Source: Legionella feeleii (GTDB lineage Bacteria > Pseudomonadota > Gammaproteobacteria > Legionellales > Legionellaceae). Taken from it: DNA of 64,000 nt. Made by a program: the position numbers and the translations under genes. The notes beneath the pieces were generated by a model that saw only the letters and a program-made list of their open reading frames with translations, was not told the DNA's origin and ran no database searches. Positions 61,219 through 64,000 of the stretch are shown one piece after another. The stretch is from contig NZ_LNYB01000081.1 of NCBI RefSeq assembly GCF_001467625.1, positions 1 through 64,000 of the forward strand, read 5' to 3'. Numbering within the stretch: position 1 is the first letter of the stretch; each line of letters starts with the position of its first letter.

Positions 61219-63003
61219 ATGAAAAATAATACACAGCAATCACTCACTCAATTTATCGTTAGTCTTTTAAAGCCCTATAAAAGTTATCTGGCCATTTTTG
61301 CCTTTGTCGCCCTCGTTTGGGCAATAACAAATACCCTGCTGCCTTATATTCTTAAGATCATTATTGATAAGGCGGTGGCAACGGCTGGCGATCGCTCATC
61401 CTTTGCTCTAATTCAACCTTACATTTTTTTATATATCGCAGTATGGATAGGCCTATGCCTTGATATGCGCCTCCTGGATTGGGTCAAAATGAAACTGTTC
61501 CCCAATCTTCGCCAGGACACCATGGAAAAGATGTTTGCGTACTTAAACCAGCATTCTCACCAATATTTCCAAAACAATTTTGCTGGTAGTTTAATTAATA
61601 AAATTTCCGATATGCAGGGTGGAATTATTGAAATTCTTACTACTCTCGATGATATGTATGCCCAATTATTAGGCCTTATCATCGCTATCACTACCTTACT
61701 GCTCATTCATCCTGTCTTCGCCTTCATTTTGATTGCCTGGGTTATCAGTTTTCTACTCATCACTTTTTTATTTTTAAAACCGATTGAAAAGCTTTCCCAT
61801 GTCTTTGCCGAAGCACGTAGTTCTGTAGTGGGTAAAATGGTAGATAGCATCAGTAATATTGTGAATATTCGTTTGTTCGCCAAACATGCTTATGAAAACA
61901 GTTATATCAGCAGAGCCATTGTTGACACGGTACAAAAAGACAGGAAGATGCAGGCGAAGATCATCCACATGAGAATTTATTGGGATATCAGTATCGTTGC
62001 CTTATTAGGCTTCAATCTTTGGTTGCTGGGGCGGATGTACAGCCAAAATCTGGTAACGGTAGGCGATTTTAGTTTTATTATTAGCCTATCCATCAGTATA
62101 TTATGGAATCTCTGGTTTATTGCCGGTCAATTCGTTGCCTTTTCCGAGCAAATCGGTAAATGCAAACAGGCCCTTTCTATCATTAATGCCGTTCATGACA
62201 TTGTAGACGTTAAGGATGCAAAACCCCTGGTTGTTCATCAGGGTGAAATCCAATTTGAAAATGTCAGCTTTCATTATGATAAAGGATCGCGTCTTTTTAA
62301 AAATAAGACGATTGTGCTTCATCCTGGTGAAAAGGTAGGTCTTGTTGGTTTTTCAGGAAGCGGTAAAAGTACTTTTGTAAACCTCATTTTAAGACTATTT
62401 GCGGTTGAATCCGGTCGGATAACCATTGATCAGCAAAATATTAGTGAGGTAACGCAAGAGTCATTGCGAGAAAACATCGCGTTAATTCCCCAGGATATTT
62501 CCTTGTTTCACCGTACGCTAATGGAAAATATTCGCTATGGGCGCTCGGGTGCAAGCGATGACGAGGTCATTGCTGCCTCGGAAAAAGCCCACTGCCATGA
62601 GTTCATTAGCCAGCTCGATGAAGGATATCAATCGATGGTGGGAGAGCGGGGCATCAAATTATCCGGCGGGCAACGCCAGCGCATTGCGATTGCAAGGGCA
62701 ATATTAAAAAATGCACCCATTCTCATTTTAGACGAAGCCACTTCAGCACTTGATTCGGTAACCGAAAAATACATTCAGGATGCCTTACACCGTTTGATGG
62801 AAGGAAAAACGACCCTTGTTATTGCTCATCGCTTATCCACTCTCTCTGCAATGGATAGAATCCTGGTCTTTGATAATGGCCAGATTATTGAAGATGGAAC
62901 TCATCAAGAGTTAATCGGGCTAAAAGGACATTATGCCAAAATGTGGCAAATGCAGGCCGGGGGTTTTCTGCCAGAATATTCAAGCGAACCGGTGGAGAAA
63001 TAA
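61219..63003 (+). CDS. ABC transporter half-molecule (permease fused to ATPase)
   Basis: A 594-aa exporter of the MsbA/multidrug type: six membrane helices in residues 1-310 and a nucleotide-binding domain from about residue 335. Walker A is GFSGSGKST, the Q-loop lies in ALIPQDI, the signature is LSGGQRQR, Walker B is ILILDEATSALD and the H-loop is IAHRLS. It should work as a homodimer. I start at the ATG at 61219 (AGG upstream) rather than the GTG at 61174, which falls within the inverted repeat. Substrate unknown. Confidence 0.93.
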   Translation: MKNNTQQSLTQFIVSLLKPYKSYLAIFAFVALVWAITNTLLPYILKIIIDKAVATAGDRSSFALIQPYIFLYIAVWIGLCLDMRLLDWVKMKLFPNLRQDTMEKMFAYLNQHSHQYFQNNFAGSLINKISDMQGGIIEILTTLDDMYAQLLGLIIAITTLLLIHPVFAFILIAWVISFLLITFLFLKPIEKLSHVFAEARSSVVGKMVDSISNIVNIRLFAKHAYENSYISRAIVDTVQKDRKMQAKIIHMRIYWDISIVALLGFNLWLLGRMYSQNLVTVGDFSFIISLSISILWNLWFIAGQFVAFSEQIGKCKQALSIINAVHDIVDVKDAKPLVVHQGEIQFENVSFHYDKGSRLFKNKTIVLHPGEKVGLVGFSGSGKSTFVNLILRLFAVESGRITIDQQNISEVTQESLRENIALIPQDISLFHRTLMENIRYGRSGASDDEVIAASEKAHCHEFISQLDEGYQSMVGERGIKLSGGQRQRIAIARAILKNAPILILDEATSALDSVTEKYIQDALHRLMEGKTTLVIAHRLSTLSAMDRILVFDNGQIIEDGTHQELIGLKGHYAKMWQMQAGGFLPEYSSEPVEK

Positions 63004-63022
63004 CCAAGGCGGATTCCGTATA

Positions 63023-63037
63023 CCCCGCTTGGCGGGG
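63023..63037. terminator. short GC hairpin between convergent genes
   Basis: CCCCGC/GCGGGG with a 3-nt loop lies between stops at 63003 and 63055. It is probably a shared terminator, although T-runs are weak. Confidence 0.5.
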
Positions 63038-63054
63038 AATAAGTGGACTAAAAA

Positions 63055-63321
63055 TTAGGAGTTGGTAGAACCAAGACCATTAAAACTCGATTGCTGTTGC
63101 TCATCGTCATCAGAGTCTTGAACTTCGACAAACGGTGCAATAAAACCTGACTGGCTCAACGCTTTTGTTGGCGCACTGGAAACCTCTTGGAAGAAATTAG
63201 TTTTTCTTTGAAACGTGTCGGAAAGAGAAACGCCAATAACAACCAAAACTCTTGAAATGGTTGCAAGAAAACTATAAAAAACAGATTTAATTTGTGCACC
63301 CGGCAATACGTCCGTTTGCAC
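63055..63321 (-). CDS. possible small protein, 88 aa
   Basis: The frame starts at GTG with no clear ribosome-binding site; shorter starts are possible. It has one hydrophobic helix (SVFYSFLATISRVLVVIGVSL) and an acidic, Gln-rich end (DSDDDEQQQSS). It lies only 32 bp from the lipoprotein gene on the same strand. It may be real, but evidence is thin. Confidence 0.35.
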   Translation of the reverse strand: MQTDVLPGAQIKSVFYSFLATISRVLVVIGVSLSDTFQRKTNFFQEVSSAPTKALSQSGFIAPFVEVQDSDDDEQQQSSFNGLGSTNS

Positions 63322-63353
63322 CGGACAGTTGCGGGAGCACAGGAAAAATTAGA

Positions 63354-63830
63354 TTAATTTTCCTTAAACTTGGTTATCAACCATTTTTGAGAGGAATCAC
63401 TATCCTTAGGCACGGGTTCTACAACAATCGTTTGGACCAACGGCGGGTTAAAGGGGCCGCTCGAAGTAGCCCATTGATAAGTAATTTGAAATTGCCAGAC
63501 CGTCTTCTCTTTTGACGTCTCTTTAATTTTATAAGAAGTAATCCAGGGACTGGATGTTCCAGATACCCAATAAGGCCAATTGTCTTTGTAGTTATTTTTC
63601 AGGGGCGGAGAAAACAACATAAATTGCACAGCTCCATTGCGATCTTTATTAGCCTGCGCAAATAAGGCAGCGACGTTAGCTGGGCTATCAGGTGCCAAGG
63701 CTTTTTCCAGCATTGCAATGCGAGCAGCATCAGACTCCGACTGCGAAACAGCCCCGGCAGCATTAACTGGGAAACAAGAAGCTAAAATAACCGTGCAGAA
63801 AAATATGAAGGGCAATTTTGAAGTTTGCAT
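63354..63830 (-). CDS. lipoprotein, hypothetical, 158 aa
   Basis: The start at 63830 follows AGGGAT. The signal ends in the lipobox LASC (Cys about residue 19), so the mature protein is probably lipidated. The first mature 45 residues are helical and Ala-rich (DAARIAMLEKALA). The rest is beta-rich and resembles a DotD/IcmL-like periplasmic fold (NYKDNWPYWVSGTSSPW, VVEPV), as seen in IcmL/DotI C-terminal domains: this similarity is tentative. No membrane helix besides the signal is present. Confidence 0.65.
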   Translation of the reverse strand: MQTSKLPFIFFCTVILASCFPVNAAGAVSQSESDAARIAMLEKALAPDSPANVAALFAQANKDRNGAVQFMLFSPPLKNNYKDNWPYWVSGTSSPWITSYKIKETSKEKTVWQFQITYQWATSSGPFNPPLVQTIVVEPVPKDSDSSQKWLITKFKEN

Positions 63831-64000
63831 AATGATCCCTGGCAAAAACATTAAAATTGTCCACCGAGTTTATCCGTTTAATGATGGCTATTCTACCGAT
63901 ATTTCTGTATTAATTACGGGATTATGATCAAGGTGCTGCAATCCTTCGCATTACCTCAACTGCAGTGGGAAATCGCTGAAGATTGAACACTGCGCTAGTT

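Noticed and set aside
63637-63927. 96-codon + strand frame near the window end
   Set aside because: It is antisense to the lipoprotein gene, has no ribosome-binding site, and its Ala/Ser-rich composition comes from the opposite strand.

Overview
The window looks like a chromosomal segment of a Legionella-type gammaproteobacterium. It is AT-rich and mixes ordinary gammaproteobacterial housekeeping genes (amn, rtcB/archease, yhhQ, ubiH/ubiF-like, pepP, ygfB, zapA, 6S RNA, uvrB, aspartate aminotransferase, tRNA-Asn) with many long orphan ORFs that resemble Dot/Icm effectors. The clearest of these are an F-box plus choline-kinase-like protein (LicA type), two giant ankyrin-like proteins, two putative papain-like proteins and HAD-like proteins. 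The species assignment is inference from gene content only.

Layout. 1-6.6 kb: a hypothetical gene, TerC, a CatB-type acetyltransferase, two divergent short-chain dehydrogenases, a frameshifted small secreted protein, a CAP-domain protein and an aldo/keto reductase. 6.7-12.5 kb: lineage-specific ORFs, a holin-like membrane protein, AMP nucleosidase, an amino-acid-binding periplasmic protein and a membrane effector candidate. 12.6-16.3 kb: a compact minus-strand run yhhQ-licA-archease-rtcB. 16.5-18.3 kb: two orphans, one HAD-like. 18.4-23.0 kb: a MacAB-TolC-type tripartite efflux operon. 23.1-26.0 kb: a large secreted repeat protein and a frameshifted outer-membrane beta-barrel gene. 26.2-34.8 kb: ubiquinone genes with pepP and ygfB, then divergent zapA, 6S RNA, an orphan and uvrB. 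34.9-36.3 kb: aminotransferase and tRNA-Asn.

36.3-40.9 kb is an accessory island directly downstream of tRNA-Asn. It holds a 28-codon ORF with a strong Shine-Dalgarno sequence, a hairpin, and four closely coupled genes: an EamA exporter, a GRDP-like protein, a TauD-like Fe(II)/2-oxoglutarate oxygenase and an aldo/keto reductase. Similar hairpins bracket the four-gene block. I read it as a candidate peptide or amino-acid natural-product cluster. It is followed by decayed mobile-element debris.

40.9-47.5 kb: orphan effector candidates including two with papain-like Cys/His arrangements, a CDF transporter, a MATE exporter and a putative 2H phosphoesterase. 47.7-58.5 kb: a family of tandemly duplicated and fused ankyrin-like proteins (1142 and 2382 aa) with an orphaned 47-codon tail upstream. 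58.5-64 kb: interspersed palindromic repeats, small membrane orphans, a DUF1993 protein, an ABC half-transporter and a lipoprotein.
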